A stretch of DNA of 64,000 nt from Christensenella sp. UBA1385 (GTDB taxonomy: Bacteria; Bacillota; Clostridia; Christensenellales; Aristaeellaceae), in NCBI GenBank assembly GCA_002305755.1, contig DBQV01000015.1, positions 1,797 through 65,796 of the forward strand. Reading direction: 5' to 3'. Below, in pieces: positions 17,437 to 25,859 of the stretch (position 1 is its first letter; the number at the start of each line of letters is the position of its first letter). Under the pieces are notes generated by a model. That model had not been told where the DNA came from. It saw nothing but the letters and a program-made list of their open reading frames with translations, and searched no databases. Position numbers and translations under genes: made by a program.

Positions 17437-20055
17437 TCAGTCTTCCTTCGCGTCAGAGATCGTGATGCTGAAGCCACCCTGCGCGTCCGCGTCGATCACC
17501 AGCGTACTGCCAGCGGATACGTTGCCTGCCACCAACGTTCTGGCGACCAAAGTCTCGATCTTGCCCTGAAGCAGGCGCTTCATGGGGCGCGCGCCGTATA
17601 CCGGATCGTATCCAAGCGCCATCATGCGGTCGATCGCTTCGTCCGTCAGATAGAGGCCCAGGCCCTGATCTTTCAGGCGGCCCTCCAGGCGTTTGAGCAG
17701 CAGGTAGATGATCTCGCGCACCTGATGCTTCTGCAGCGGTGTGAAGAAGACCGTATCATCCACACGGTTGAGGAACTCCGGCTTGAAGTGGCTGCGCAGC
17801 AGGCTCTGTACCCGTTCCTTCGCGCCCGGGGTCAGGTTGCCCTCGCTGTCGATGCCCTCCAGTATCTGGCTGCTGCCAAGATTGCTGGTCATGATCAGGA
17901 TGGTGTTCTTGAAATCCACCGTCCGGCCCTGGCTGTCGGTCACACGGCCGTCGTCCAGGATCTGCAGCAACACATTGAATACATCCGGGTGAGCTTTTTC
18001 CATCTCGTCAAACAGGATCACGCTGTAGGGGCGGCGGCGTACGGCCTCGGTCAGCTGGCCGCCTTCCTCATAGCCCACATAGCCCGGAGGCGCTCCGATC
18101 AGGCGGCTCACGCTGAACTTCTCCATATACTCCGTCATGTCGATGCGAATCAGGCTGCGCTCATCGTCAAACAGGTTCTCCGCCAGTGCCTTGGCCAGCT
18201 CGGTCTTGCCAACGCCCGTAGGGCCGAGGAAGAGAAAGCTGCCGATGGGGCGTGCCTCGTCGGCGATGCCGGCGCGCGAGCGCAGAATAGCGTCCGAAAC
18301 AAGCTGAACCGCTTCATCCTGGCCGATCACACGGCGGTGCAGCTCTTCAGGCAGGCGCAGCAGTTTCTCGCGGTCGGATTCCATCAGCTTGCTGACAGGA
18401 ATGCCTGTCCAGCGGCCCACGATGCGGGCGATCTCCTCTTCGGTCACCTTGTCCCGCACCATGCCGGAAAGGTCGGCGTTTTTCTCCTTTTCCTCCTGCT
18501 CCCGCAGCTGCTGCTGCAGCTTGGGCAGCTGGCCGTACTTGAGCTCGGCCGCCCGGTTCAGGTCGTACTCGCGCTCCGCTTTCACGATGTCTGCGCCCAC
18601 TTTTTCGATCTCCTCGCGCAGACGCTGCACCTTGCCTACCTCGTTTTTTTCATTTTCCCAGCGAGTTTTCATTTCCGCAAAGGCCGCTCTGTCTTCCGAT
18701 AGCTCCTTCTGCAGCAGCTCAAGGCGGGTCTGCGACATCTTGTCCGTTTCTTTTTTCAGTGCCGCTTCCTCGATCTCCAGCTGCATGATGCGCCTGCGCT
18801 TCTCATCCAGCTCCTGCGGCATGCTGTCCATTTCCGTGCGGATCATGGCGCAGGCCTCGTCCACCAGGTCAATGGCCTTGTCCGGCAGAAAACGGTCGCT
18901 GATGTATCGGTGGCTCAGCTGGGCGGCGGCGATCAGAGCCGTATCCTGTATCTTAACGCCATGGAAAACCTCGTAGCGCTCTCTGAGCCCGCGCAGGATG
19001 GAGATGGTATCCTCCACCGTGGGCTCTTCGACCATCACGGGTTGGAAGCGCCGCTCCAGTGCCGGGTCCTTCTCAATGTATTTGCGGTATTCGTCCAGCG
19101 TGGTCGCGCCGATGCAGTGCAGCTCGCCCCGCGCCAGCATGGGCTTGAGCAGGTTGCCGGCGTCCATGCTGCCCTCGGTCTTTCCCGCGCCCACGATGGT
19201 GTGAAGCTCGTCGATGAACAGCAGAATCTGCCCTTCGGATTTCTTGACCTCATTGAGCACTGCCTTGAGCCGCTCCTCAAACTCACCCCGGAATTTAGCG
19301 CCGGCGATCAGCGCTCCCATATCCAGAGAATAGATGCTGCGGTCGCGCAGGTTGTCGGGCACGTCGCCCGCGACAATGCGCTGTGCGAGACCCTCCGCGA
19401 TCGCCGTCTTACCCACGCCCGGTTCACCGATGAGTACGGGGTTGTTCTTGGTCTTGCGGCTCAGGATGCGGATGACATCACGGATCTCGTTGTCCCTTCC
19501 GATGACCGGGTCCAGCTTCTGCTTGTGGGCCAGATCCACCAGGTTGCTGGCGTATTTGCTGAGCGCGTCATAGGTTTCCTCGGGGTTGTCGCCGGTCACG
19601 CGCGCGGAGCCACGCACCGTGTTCAGGGCAGTCAGGAAATCATGCTCGGCGATACCGAAACGGCTGAACAGTGCCTTCACGGTTCTGTCCGGCGCCGCCA
19701 GGAGACCCAGGAAGAGATGCTCGACTGACAGGTATTCATCCTTCATCCGTTCCGCCGTTTTGGCAGCTTCCTGCAGGGCCTTGTCCATTTCCTGAGAAAT
19801 GTAGGCCTTGTTCTGCTCGCGGCTCAGCCCCTTGACGCGGGGCAGCTTCTCGATCTCCTCCATCGCGGCGGCGCTGAGGGCCGAATTATCCTTGCCCATC
19901 TTCGTCATCAACTGGGGGATCAGACCCTGCGGGTTCTCCAGCAGGGCATATAAGAGATGGATCTGCTCAAGCGTCTGCTGGCTGTACTCACTGGTGAGCG
20001 CCTGCGCACGCTGCAGAGCTTCCATGCTTTTTTGTGTAAATTGATTTTGATTCAT
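17437..20055 (-). CDS. clpB: ATP-dependent chaperone ClpB
   Basis: Hexameric disaggregase that works with DnaK to rescue aggregated proteins, 872 residues. Order: Clp_N repeats (about 1-145), NBD1 with Walker A GEPGVGKT at 210-217 and [12 protein letters not shown], the long coiled-coil middle domain at about 400-530 that distinguishes ClpB from ClpC/ClpA, and NBD2 with [16 protein letters not shown]. The ATG at 20055 follows GGAGGAAGGC; a TTG further upstream was rejected. It has a consensus promoter and a CtsR-like operator, as expected for a class III heat-shock gene. Confidence 0.96.
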   Translation of the reverse strand: MNQNQFTQKSMEALQRAQALTSEYSQQTLEQIHLLYALLENPQGLIPQLMTKMGKDNSALSAAAMEEIEKLPRVKGLSREQNKAYISQEMDKALQEAAKTAERMKDEYLSVEHLFLGLLAAPDRTVKALFSRFGIAEHDFLTALNTVRGSARVTGDNPEETYDALSKYASNLVDLAHKQKLDPVIGRDNEIRDVIRILSRKTKNNPVLIGEPGVGKTAIAEGLAQRIVAGDVPDNLRDRSIYSLDMGALIAGAKFRGEFEERLKAVLNEVKKSEGQILLFIDELHTIVGAGKTEGSMDAGNLLKPMLARGELHCIGATTLDEYRKYIEKDPALERRFQPVMVEEPTVEDTISILRGLRERYEVFHGVKIQDTALIAAAQLSHRYISDRFLPDKAIDLVDEACAMIRTEMDSMPQELDEKRRRIMQLEIEEAALKKETDKMSQTRLELLQKELSEDRAAFAEMKTRWENEKNEVGKVQRLREEIEKVGADIVKAEREYDLNRAAELKYGQLPKLQQQLREQEEKEKNADLSGMVRDKVTEEEIARIVGRWTGIPVSKLMESDREKLLRLPEELHRRVIGQDEAVQLVSDAILRSRAGIADEARPIGSFLFLGPTGVGKTELAKALAENLFDDERSLIRIDMTEYMEKFSVSRLIGAPPGYVGYEEGGQLTEAVRRRPYSVILFDEMEKAHPDVFNVLLQILDDGRVTDSQGRTVDFKNTILIMTSNLGSSQILEGIDSEGNLTPGAKERVQSLLRSHFKPEFLNRVDDTVFFTPLQKHQVREIIYLLLKRLEGRLKDQGLGLYLTDEAIDRMMALGYDPVYGARPMKRLLQGKIETLVARTLVAGNVSAGSTLVIDADAQGGFSITISDAKED

Positions 20056-20080
20056 AGCCTTCCTCCATCCGGCCAAATAA

Positions 20081-20097
20081 TCTGACCATCTTTGACC
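20081..20097 (-). promoter_or_regulatory. CtsR-like heat-shock operator
   Basis: On - the sequence GGTCAAA-GAT-GGTCAGA matches the CtsR heptad direct repeat (GGTCAAA-N3-GGTCAAA) at 13 of 14 specified positions. It lies 7 bases downstream of the clpB -10, over the likely transcription start, a good repressor position. Confidence 0.75.
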
Positions 20098-20103
20098 TTA
20101 ATC

Positions 20104-20132
20104 ATTATAGGGCCTTATACAAGCATTGTCAA
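20104..20132 (-). promoter_or_regulatory. clpB promoter (consensus)
   Basis: On - TTGACA (20127-20132) and TATAAT (20104-20109) are exactly 17 bases apart, a perfect consensus housekeeping promoter, consistent with a strong gene held down by a repressor. Confidence 0.85.
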
Positions 20133-20161
20133 CAGTGGGAAGGCCGAAAAGACGTGTTTTC

Positions 20162-20190
20162 TTGTGTTTCGGGCGACGGTTTGCTATACT
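20162..20190 (+). promoter_or_regulatory. Promoter of the operon starting at 20213
   Basis: TTGTGT (20162-20167) and TATACT (20185-20190) are 17 bases apart, about 23 bases before the ATG at 20213. It is divergent from the clpB promoter. Confidence 0.6.
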
Positions 20191-20212
20191 TTCTGACGCA
20201 GAGGTGATGGGT

Positions 20213-21349
20213 ATGGACGGAAAAGAGCAGAGGGGCGGGAAAAACATCAGAACCATTGTGCTTCTGATGCTGCTGGCCTTTTTCCTGTACCGCATCGATC
20301 TGTTTTATAACCTGCTCAAGAGCCTGATCGGCATCATGATGACCTTTATCATAGGCCTTCTGATGGCGCTGCTCATCAACCAGCCCATGCGCTGCATGGA
20401 GCAGCGCTTCACGCTGCTGTGGAAGTCGCCGATCCTCAGGAAATACCGGCGGGGCGTTTGTCTGGCCATCAGCGTTGTGCTGGTGATCGCCGTTCTCAGC
20501 CTTGTTTTCGTCGTCATCGTGCCTGAGACCGTGGTAGTGCTTGATACGCTGATCCGCAGGATCCCTGAGGCCTTTGAGAGGCTGGATCAGTGGCTGGCAG
20601 ACTACAGTATCAGCTTGCGCCAACTGCTGGGCATGGCGGACAGCAGTGAGTCCAGCATCCGCGATTTTACCCAGCGCGCCGGCAGCTTTCTCCTGGCAGG
20701 GCTTACGCAGTCTTCCAACGTGGTGTTCAGCGCCGCTCAGCTGGTCATCAACTCGCTGGTCGGCCTCGTGTTTGCCATTTATCTTTTGTATTCCAAGGAG
20801 CGCATCCGCGGGCAGGGCACGGCGCTGATCACGGCATACCTGCCTCCCAGGCACGGCGTGACTGTGCAAAAGGTATTGGGTCTGCTGATCAGCACCTACT
20901 CCCGTTTCCTGACGGGGCAGGTGCTGCAGGCCATCATTTCGGCCAGCCTGATCTGGGTGTGCATGAAGTTGTTCCGCTTTCCTTTTGAAATGTTCGTGGC
21001 TCTTATCACCTTTCTGTGCGCCTTCATTCCCATCTTCGGCCCTTACATCGCTGCGGTGCTCAGCGCGCTGATGATCCTTTCCGCCGCGCCTGACAAGACG
21101 CTGTACTTTCTTCTCATGTATCTGGTGGTGCAGCAGATGGAGTCGAGCTTCATCTATCCGAGGATACTGTCCAACGCTATCGATATGCCCTCCGTCTGGG
21201 TGCTGGTGGCGGTCACGCTGGGGGGCGGCATCATGGGCATCGCGGGCATGCTGTTCTTGATCCCGCTGTTTGCTGTCATTTACCGGCTGTTGGCGGAGGA
21301 TACGAAGCGCCGCAACGAAAGGGCGCAGGGGGAGGCCGCGCGTGGCTGA
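20213..21349 (+). CDS. AI-2E family transporter (UPF0118 membrane protein)
   Basis: A polytopic membrane protein of 378 residues from the AI-2 exporter-like superfamily (TqsA/YdiK/PerM). Hydrophobic segments occur near 15-45, 70-95, 155-180 and in the C-terminal half. The conserved C-terminal region FLCAFIPIFGPYIAAVLSAL is followed by YLVVQQMESSFIYPRILSNAIDMPSVWVLVAV. Members export small molecules or act as ion antiporters; the substrate is unknown here. ATG 20213 was chosen because GAGGTG lies 6 bases upstream; ATG 20207 is also possible. The 3' end overlaps the next gene by 8 bases. Confidence 0.85.
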   Translation: MDGKEQRGGKNIRTIVLLMLLAFFLYRIDLFYNLLKSLIGIMMTFIIGLLMALLINQPMRCMEQRFTLLWKSPILRKYRRGVCLAISVVLVIAVLSLVFVVIVPETVVVLDTLIRRIPEAFERLDQWLADYSISLRQLLGMADSSESSIRDFTQRAGSFLLAGLTQSSNVVFSAAQLVINSLVGLVFAIYLLYSKERIRGQGTALITAYLPPRHGVTVQKVLGLLISTYSRFLTGQVLQAIISASLIWVCMKLFRFPFEMFVALITFLCAFIPIFGPYIAAVLSALMILSAAPDKTLYFLLMYLVVQQMESSFIYPRILSNAIDMPSVWVLVAVTLGGGIMGIAGMLFLIPLFAVIYRLLAEDTKRRNERAQGEAARG

Positions 21350-22229
21350 GATCGTGTTTGATTCTGTCAGCAAGGTATATGAGGAGGACGCGGGTCTGTT
21401 TGATCTTTCCCTGCGGATTGAGCGGGGAGAATCCTTCGGCCTGCTCGGCCCCTCCGGCGCTGGCAAATCCACGGCGCTGAGCCTGCTGATGGGCTTCATC
21501 CGACCCGATGAGGGAGAAGCCGCTATCGGAGGCCTGCCCTGCTTTGAAAAACGCCACAAGCTGATGAGCAGGATAGGATACCTGCCCAAGGATGCGGATC
21601 TGCCTGCGAGAATCAGCGGGGAAGGGTTCATCCGCCTGATGGCCCGTGCCCGTGGCGGCGTGGGCAGCAGCCGAATACAGGAGTTGACGGAGCGGCTGGA
21701 TCTGAACCCGCTGGGCGATCTGGCCTATATGGCCCCGGAAAACCGGCGGAAGGTGCTGCTGGTCATTGCGCTGATGCATGGCGCCGATATCCTCTTGCTG
21801 GATGATCCCTTCGCAGGGCTGGACCCGACGGCCCAGCATGCTCTGGCAGAGATACTCTCTGAGGAGCGGGAAAAGGGCAAGACCATCGTGCTCTCATCGC
21901 ATGTGTTTGAACAGGTGCAGCGCTGCTGCGACCGGGCGGCCATCATACGCAGGGGAAGGCTGGTCACCGTCCAGCCCACGCAGGCGCTGGCGCTGACCAG
22001 GCAGAAGGTATATCACATCACCTTTGACGGCGTTCACCAGGCCTCCGCCTTCGCGCAGGAATGGGGAGCGGGGGTGGAGTTGATCGGCAATCGCGCCATC
22101 GTGGCTGTGCCCTCCAGTCCGCAGGCACTGATCCGCACGCTCGCGGGGTACGCCGTGCTCGACCTGGTAGGCGGCAGGGAAGAGCTTGAGGACAGCTTTC
22201 TGCGCGCCTTTGGAGGGGACCTGCTGTGA
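21342..22229 (+). CDS. ABC transporter ATP-binding protein with degenerate catalytic motifs
   Basis: 295 residues. Walker A GPSGAGKS is intact near residue 36 and the switch His is present in LSSHVFEQ. The signature normally reading LSGGQ is replaced by MAPENRRK, and the Walker B box reads LLLDDPFAGLD with Asp in place of the catalytic Glu. The C-terminal about 80 residues resemble the accessory domain of NatA/YtrB-type ABC-2 ATPases. The start is GTG 21342 after GGGGGAGG, overlapping the previous gene; a frame opening at 21270 lies inside that gene. It pairs with the permease that follows by a 4-base overlap. ATPase turnover may be slow or depend on a partner. Confidence 0.85.
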   Translation: MAEIVFDSVSKVYEEDAGLFDLSLRIERGESFGLLGPSGAGKSTALSLLMGFIRPDEGEAAIGGLPCFEKRHKLMSRIGYLPKDADLPARISGEGFIRLMARARGGVGSSRIQELTERLDLNPLGDLAYMAPENRRKVLLVIALMHGADILLLDDPFAGLDPTAQHALAEILSEEREKGKTIVLSSHVFEQVQRCCDRAAIIRRGRLVTVQPTQALALTRQKVYHITFDGVHQASAFAQEWGAGVELIGNRAIVAVPSSPQALIRTLAGYAVLDLVGGREELEDSFLRAFGGDLL

Positions 22230-23014
22230 ATAAGGAACTGTTTGCATTTCAGATGAAAAGGCAGCTGCCGCTCGCTCTGAGAATGGGCCTTCTGATGGCG
22301 CTGCTTTCGCTGGGAGCCGTGTTGAGCTATACCGACGCCAACACCGCCGCGCTCAGCGAGCTGCGAGCCGGGATGCCCGGCCTGTTCGCGGCCTTCGGCG
22401 TGGGCGGCAGCGCCTCGCTGCTGGATCATGTCGCTTCTCTGCTGCACGGCTTTCTCTTTCCGCTTCTGGGATCGTGGCTGGCAGCGCGTCTGGCCGCGCG
22501 GCTCCTGCCTGCGCTGGTGGAAAGCGGAGAGCTGAGCTACTATCTGTCCCTGCCTATCCGGCGCGAAAACTTTGTGCTGGGGCAGGGAGCAGCGCTGTTC
22601 TGCGGCCTTCTGCTTGCCTGCCTGACCATGACGCTGGGTACATTGATCGCGGCCTTCGCGCTGCGGCGAGGAGAAATGAGCATCGTCTGGCTGCTGTCGC
22701 TGAGCCTTGGGCAGCTCTGCATCTGGCTTTTCGCCGGCGGCATGGCGATGATGGTGGCCTCGGGCAGGAATATGAAGAGGGGAACGGTCCCGCGCTCTCT
22801 TCTCTTGCCGGCGGCCTTTTTCGCCATCGCGATGGTAAGCGCGGTGCCGGGCGTGCCCGCCTGGCTGGCCCGCCTGACCCCCTATTCGCTGTTTCAGCCG
22901 CAAAATCTGGCCAGGGGCAGGATGGCGGCGGAGGTGCTGACGCTGCCGCTGATCGGGCTCATCTGCCTGCTGATCGGCATGAAGCGCTTTGCCAGGCGCG
23001 ACCTGCCGCTGTAA
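22226..23014 (+). CDS. ABC-2 type permease subunit
   Basis: A membrane protein of 262 residues with six likely helices and an SLPIRRENFVLGQGA cytoplasmic segment after the second or third helix, as in ABC-2 exporter permeases of the NatB/YtrC kind. The start is GTG 22226 overlapping the ATPase stop, with TGGAGGGG upstream. It would form the membrane half of the transporter with the preceding ATPase. The substrate is not predictable. Confidence 0.8.
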   Translation: MNKELFAFQMKRQLPLALRMGLLMALLSLGAVLSYTDANTAALSELRAGMPGLFAAFGVGGSASLLDHVASLLHGFLFPLLGSWLAARLAARLLPALVESGELSYYLSLPIRRENFVLGQGAALFCGLLLACLTMTLGTLIAAFALRRGEMSIVWLLSLSLGQLCIWLFAGGMAMMVASGRNMKRGTVPRSLLLPAAFFAIAMVSAVPGVPAWLARLTPYSLFQPQNLARGRMAAEVLTLPLIGLICLLIGMKRFARRDLPL

Positions 23015-23031
23015 AGAGAAAGGAGGAACGC

Positions 23032-23832
23032 ATGAAAAAGCTTTATATCAGCGCCGATATCGAGGGTACCTGCGGCATTGCACACTGGAATGAAACGGAG
23101 AAGGGGCATGCGGATTGGGCCTACTTTGCCGCCCAGATGACCAGAGAGGTGGCCGCCGCCTGCGAAGGCGCCTTTGATGCCGGATTTGACCGGGTAGTGG
23201 TGAAGGACGCGCATGATTCTGCCCGCAATCTGAACCCAATGGATCTGCCCCGGGGCGTGGAACTGATCCGCGGATGGGCGGGGGAGCCCTTTTGCATGAT
23301 GGCGGGGCTGGACAAGAGCTTTGACGGCGTGGTATTCACCGGCTATCACGATGCGGCGGGGCGGGACAGCAACCCGCTTTCGCACACCATGACCACCTCG
23401 GCCTTCAGCGTGACCGTCAATGGCGAGGTTGCCAGCGAGCTGATGATCAACAGCATGATTGCCGCCTATGTAGGGCTGCCCGTATACGCCGTCAGCGGCG
23501 ATCTGGGCCTTTGTGAATGGATGAGGAGCAAATGCCCCGGTACGCGGACCGTTGCCGTCAACCGCGGCATGGGCGCCGCTGTGCAGTCCATGCATCCGCA
23601 GGAGGCAGCCTCTGCCATTCGTGAGGCAGTGCGCCTCGGGGCCTCGCAGCCGGGGCAGACAAGCCTCTATCCGCTGCCAGATCGCTTTGATGTGCGCATC
23701 TGCTACCGCGAGCACGCAAAGGCCAAAAGAAACAGCTATTATCCCGGCATGCGGATGACGGAGCCGCGGACCCTTGCTTTTGAGCATACCGATTTTTATG
23801 AAGTACTGCGCATGATGCAGTTCTGCTTATGA
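23032..23832 (+). CDS. M55-family D-aminopeptidase (DppA-like)
   Basis: Zinc-dependent peptidase of 266 residues related to Bacillus subtilis DppA, which releases N-terminal D-amino acids from peptides such as D-Ala-D-Ala. The metal and catalytic residues are visible: Asp9 and Glu11 in SADIEGTCG, His61 in KDAHDS, His106 in GYHDAAG and Glu136 in NGEVASE. AAGGAGGAACGC gives the start at 23032; an open frame that begins inside the permease gene was rejected. The neighbours do not include dpp transport genes, so a role in recycling D-amino acids from cell-wall peptides is plausible but inferred. Confidence 0.92.
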   Translation: MKKLYISADIEGTCGIAHWNETEKGHADWAYFAAQMTREVAAACEGAFDAGFDRVVVKDAHDSARNLNPMDLPRGVELIRGWAGEPFCMMAGLDKSFDGVVFTGYHDAAGRDSNPLSHTMTTSAFSVTVNGEVASELMINSMIAAYVGLPVYAVSGDLGLCEWMRSKCPGTRTVAVNRGMGAAVQSMHPQEAASAIREAVRLGASQPGQTSLYPLPDRFDVRICYREHAKAKRNSYYPGMRMTEPRTLAFEHTDFYEVLRMMQFCL

Positions 23833-23851
23833 ACCGAAAAGGAGAAGAACC

Positions 23852-24691
23852 ATGAAGGCATTTCCCATTGGCGTCATTCTGGAATCCCTGAAACTGCCTG
23901 TGAAAGAGGCGCTCGACACGGTGCAGAGGCTTGGCGCGCAGGGCGTACAGGTGTATGCCACCAGCGGCGAGCTCTCGCCCAAGCACCTGAGCGCGGAGAT
24001 GAGAAGAGATTTTCCCCTCATGGTAAAGGACAGAGGTCTTGCTATTTCCGCCCTTTGCTGCGATCTGGGCCGGGGCTTTGGCAACGCCGCGCTGAACCCG
24101 CAGCTGATCGAGGATTCTAAGCGGATCGTCGATCTGGCGCTCGAATGGGGCACGAACATTGTCACCACGCACATCGGCGTAGTGCCGGCTGATACTGCTC
24201 ATCCCCGCTACAGGATCATGCAGGATGCCTGTGGCGAGCTGGCGGAATACGCTGACGCCAACAACGCGCATTTTGCTGCGGAGACAGGCCCGGAAACGGC
24301 TAAGACGCTCTGCGGTTTTCTGGATTCTCTGCACTCCAGAGGCGTAGCCGTAAACCTGGACCCGGCAAATCTGGTCATGGTCACCGGGGATGATCCCGTG
24401 CAGGCCGTGCATACGCTGAAGAAGTACATCGTGCATACCCATGCCAAGGACGGGCGAAAACTGTATGATAAGGACCCCGAAAAAATCTATGGTATCGCCT
24501 TTGACACCGAGGTAACCGACCCCGCCTTCATTGAGCTGCCTCTGGGAGAGGGCGACGTCCCCTTCAAGGAATACCTGCAGGCTCTGCGTGATATAGGCTA
24601 CGAAGGTTACCTGACCATCGAACGCGAGGTAGGCGACCAGCCCGTGCGCGACATCGAGACTGCCGTGCAGTTTCTTCGTAAGCATTTTTAG
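23852..24691 (+). CDS. Sugar phosphate isomerase/epimerase-like TIM-barrel protein (first copy)
   Basis: 279 residues of the xylose-isomerase-like TIM-barrel superfamily (AP_endonuc_2; IolE, hydroxypyruvate isomerase and ketose 3-epimerase relatives). Likely metal ligands are Glu in AAETGPE, Asp in NLDPANL, His in VHTHAKDG and Glu in TIEREVG. These proteins isomerise or epimerise small sugars or keto acids. AAAGGAGAAG precedes the ATG. A second protein of the same superfamily follows after 9 bases. The substrate cannot be assigned. Confidence 0.85.
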   Translation: MKAFPIGVILESLKLPVKEALDTVQRLGAQGVQVYATSGELSPKHLSAEMRRDFPLMVKDRGLAISALCCDLGRGFGNAALNPQLIEDSKRIVDLALEWGTNIVTTHIGVVPADTAHPRYRIMQDACGELAEYADANNAHFAAETGPETAKTLCGFLDSLHSRGVAVNLDPANLVMVTGDDPVQAVHTLKKYIVHTHAKDGRKLYDKDPEKIYGIAFDTEVTDPAFIELPLGEGDVPFKEYLQALRDIGYEGYLTIEREVGDQPVRDIETAVQFLRKHF

Positions 24692-24700
24692 GAGGCGGCC

Positions 24701-25555
24701 ATGAAATTAGGCGTCAGCAGCTACAGCTTCAGCAAATATATGGAGACAACAGGCGCGGATTACCTTCAGGTCTGCGATCACGCGAAACGCATCGGCTTTG
24801 AGGGGATCGAGTTTATCGATCTGAGCCTCAAAGTGCAGCCGGCCGAGAGCCTGGCCGCTCTTGCCGGGATCATCCGCGCGCACTGCGAAAAAATCGGTCT
24901 TCAGGTGGCCGCCTATACTGTCGGCGCGGATTTCCTGAACCGCGGGCCCGAAGAAGTGAACCGTGTGAAATCACAGGTTGACATTGCCGCTCTGCTTGGC
25001 GCGCCGGTGATGCGCCACGACGCGGCCTGGTCTCTCCCCGAGGGAATGACCTGGCGTGAGGCGATCGAACGCATGAAGGAGCCTATCCGTGAGGTCGCGG
25101 CCTACGCCCAAAGTAAAGGCGTCAGGACCTGTACCGAAAACCACGGCTACATCCTGCAGGATTCTGCCAGGGTAGAGGATCTGATCAGGGCTGTGAACCA
25201 TCCAAACTACGGCTGGCTGATCGACCTTGGTAATTTCCTCTGTGTGGATGAGCCCGCCCTGCACGCGCTGCCCCTTGCGCTGCCCTATGTCGTGCATGTG
25301 CACGCAAAGGACTTCCTCTATCGCCCGGCCTGGGAAAACAGCCCGGGGCAGGGCTGGTTTGATACCAGAAACGGGTCTCATCTGCGCGGCACCGTGGCGG
25401 GACACGGGGTGGTACCGATCGCCTGGTGCCTGGAGACCGTCAAGAAGTCCGGCTATCAGGGCTGGGTCTCCTATGAATTTGAGGGCATGGAGGACTGTCT
25501 GCCCGCCATTGAAGCGGCTTACGCCTATCTGAGGCCGATGGTCGCGGCGGAGTAA
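24701..25555 (+). CDS. Sugar phosphate isomerase/epimerase-like TIM-barrel protein (second copy)
   Basis: 284 residues in the same superfamily as its neighbour but with low sequence resemblance, so probably an old duplication or two steps of one pathway. Metal-site residues occur in CTENHGYI, WLIDLGNFL, VHVHAKDF and SYEFEGMED. TAGGAGGCGGCC precedes the ATG. It is the last gene of the operon before the terminator at 25578-25632. Confidence 0.85.
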   Translation: MKLGVSSYSFSKYMETTGADYLQVCDHAKRIGFEGIEFIDLSLKVQPAESLAALAGIIRAHCEKIGLQVAAYTVGADFLNRGPEEVNRVKSQVDIAALLGAPVMRHDAAWSLPEGMTWREAIERMKEPIREVAAYAQSKGVRTCTENHGYILQDSARVEDLIRAVNHPNYGWLIDLGNFLCVDEPALHALPLALPYVVHVHAKDFLYRPAWENSPGQGWFDTRNGSHLRGTVAGHGVVPIAWCLETVKKSGYQGWVSYEFEGMEDCLPAIEAAYAYLRPMVAAE

Positions 25556-25577
25556 AGAACGACCGGAGGACCACTGC

Positions 25578-25632
25578 AAATCGGAACGCAGGAGCGATGC
25601 TCGCGCCATCGCCTGCGCTCCGATTTTTGTTT
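25578..25632 (+). terminator. Terminator of the 20213-25555 operon
   Basis: AAATCGGA, CGCAGG and GCGATG on the left pair in order with CATCGC, CTGCG and TCCGATTT on the right, with single-base bulges, and a TTTTTG tract follows. Confidence 0.85.
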
Positions 25633-25777
25633 GCTCTGTATTCGTCGGCGGCGCGATCTGAGCAGAGATATGGCATACCGATCGGTTTGCTGGAGTGGCG
25701 ATGCGTACGCAGCGTTTCACTGGTCCGAAACAAGGTATCTTCCGCCTGGACGCAGAATCGTTTTTCATTGACACCAT

Positions 25778-25826
25778 GAAAAACTCCCTTCATGCATGTT
25801 GGCCCGGGGAGCCGGCATGAAGGGAG
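25778..25826 (-). terminator. Terminator of the LCP-DUF3048 operon
   Basis: CTCCCTTCATGC (25784-25795) pairs perfectly with 25815-25826. On the - strand a run of five T follows at 25783-25779. Confidence 0.8.
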
Positions 25827-25859
25827 AAGAGACAAAGCGCAGGGGCAGTTGGCCCAGAT

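Larger units (their letters stand above)
25556..25859. other. Non-coding gap with two opposed terminators
   Basis: This 304-base gap between convergent operons holds a terminator for the + operon (25578-25632) and one for the - operon (25778-25826). Between them, 25633-25777 shows no frame with a ribosome site, no tRNA-like structure and no recognisable repeat. Confidence 0.6.

Noticed and set aside
21270..21341. ATG 21270 as start of the ABC ATPase
   Set aside because: It lies within the previous gene in another frame; GTG 21342 has the ribosome site and opens the conserved N-terminal strand.
25556..25859. tRNA or small RNA in the gap between convergent operons
   Set aside because: No acceptor stem or T-loop pattern; the visible stems are two terminators.
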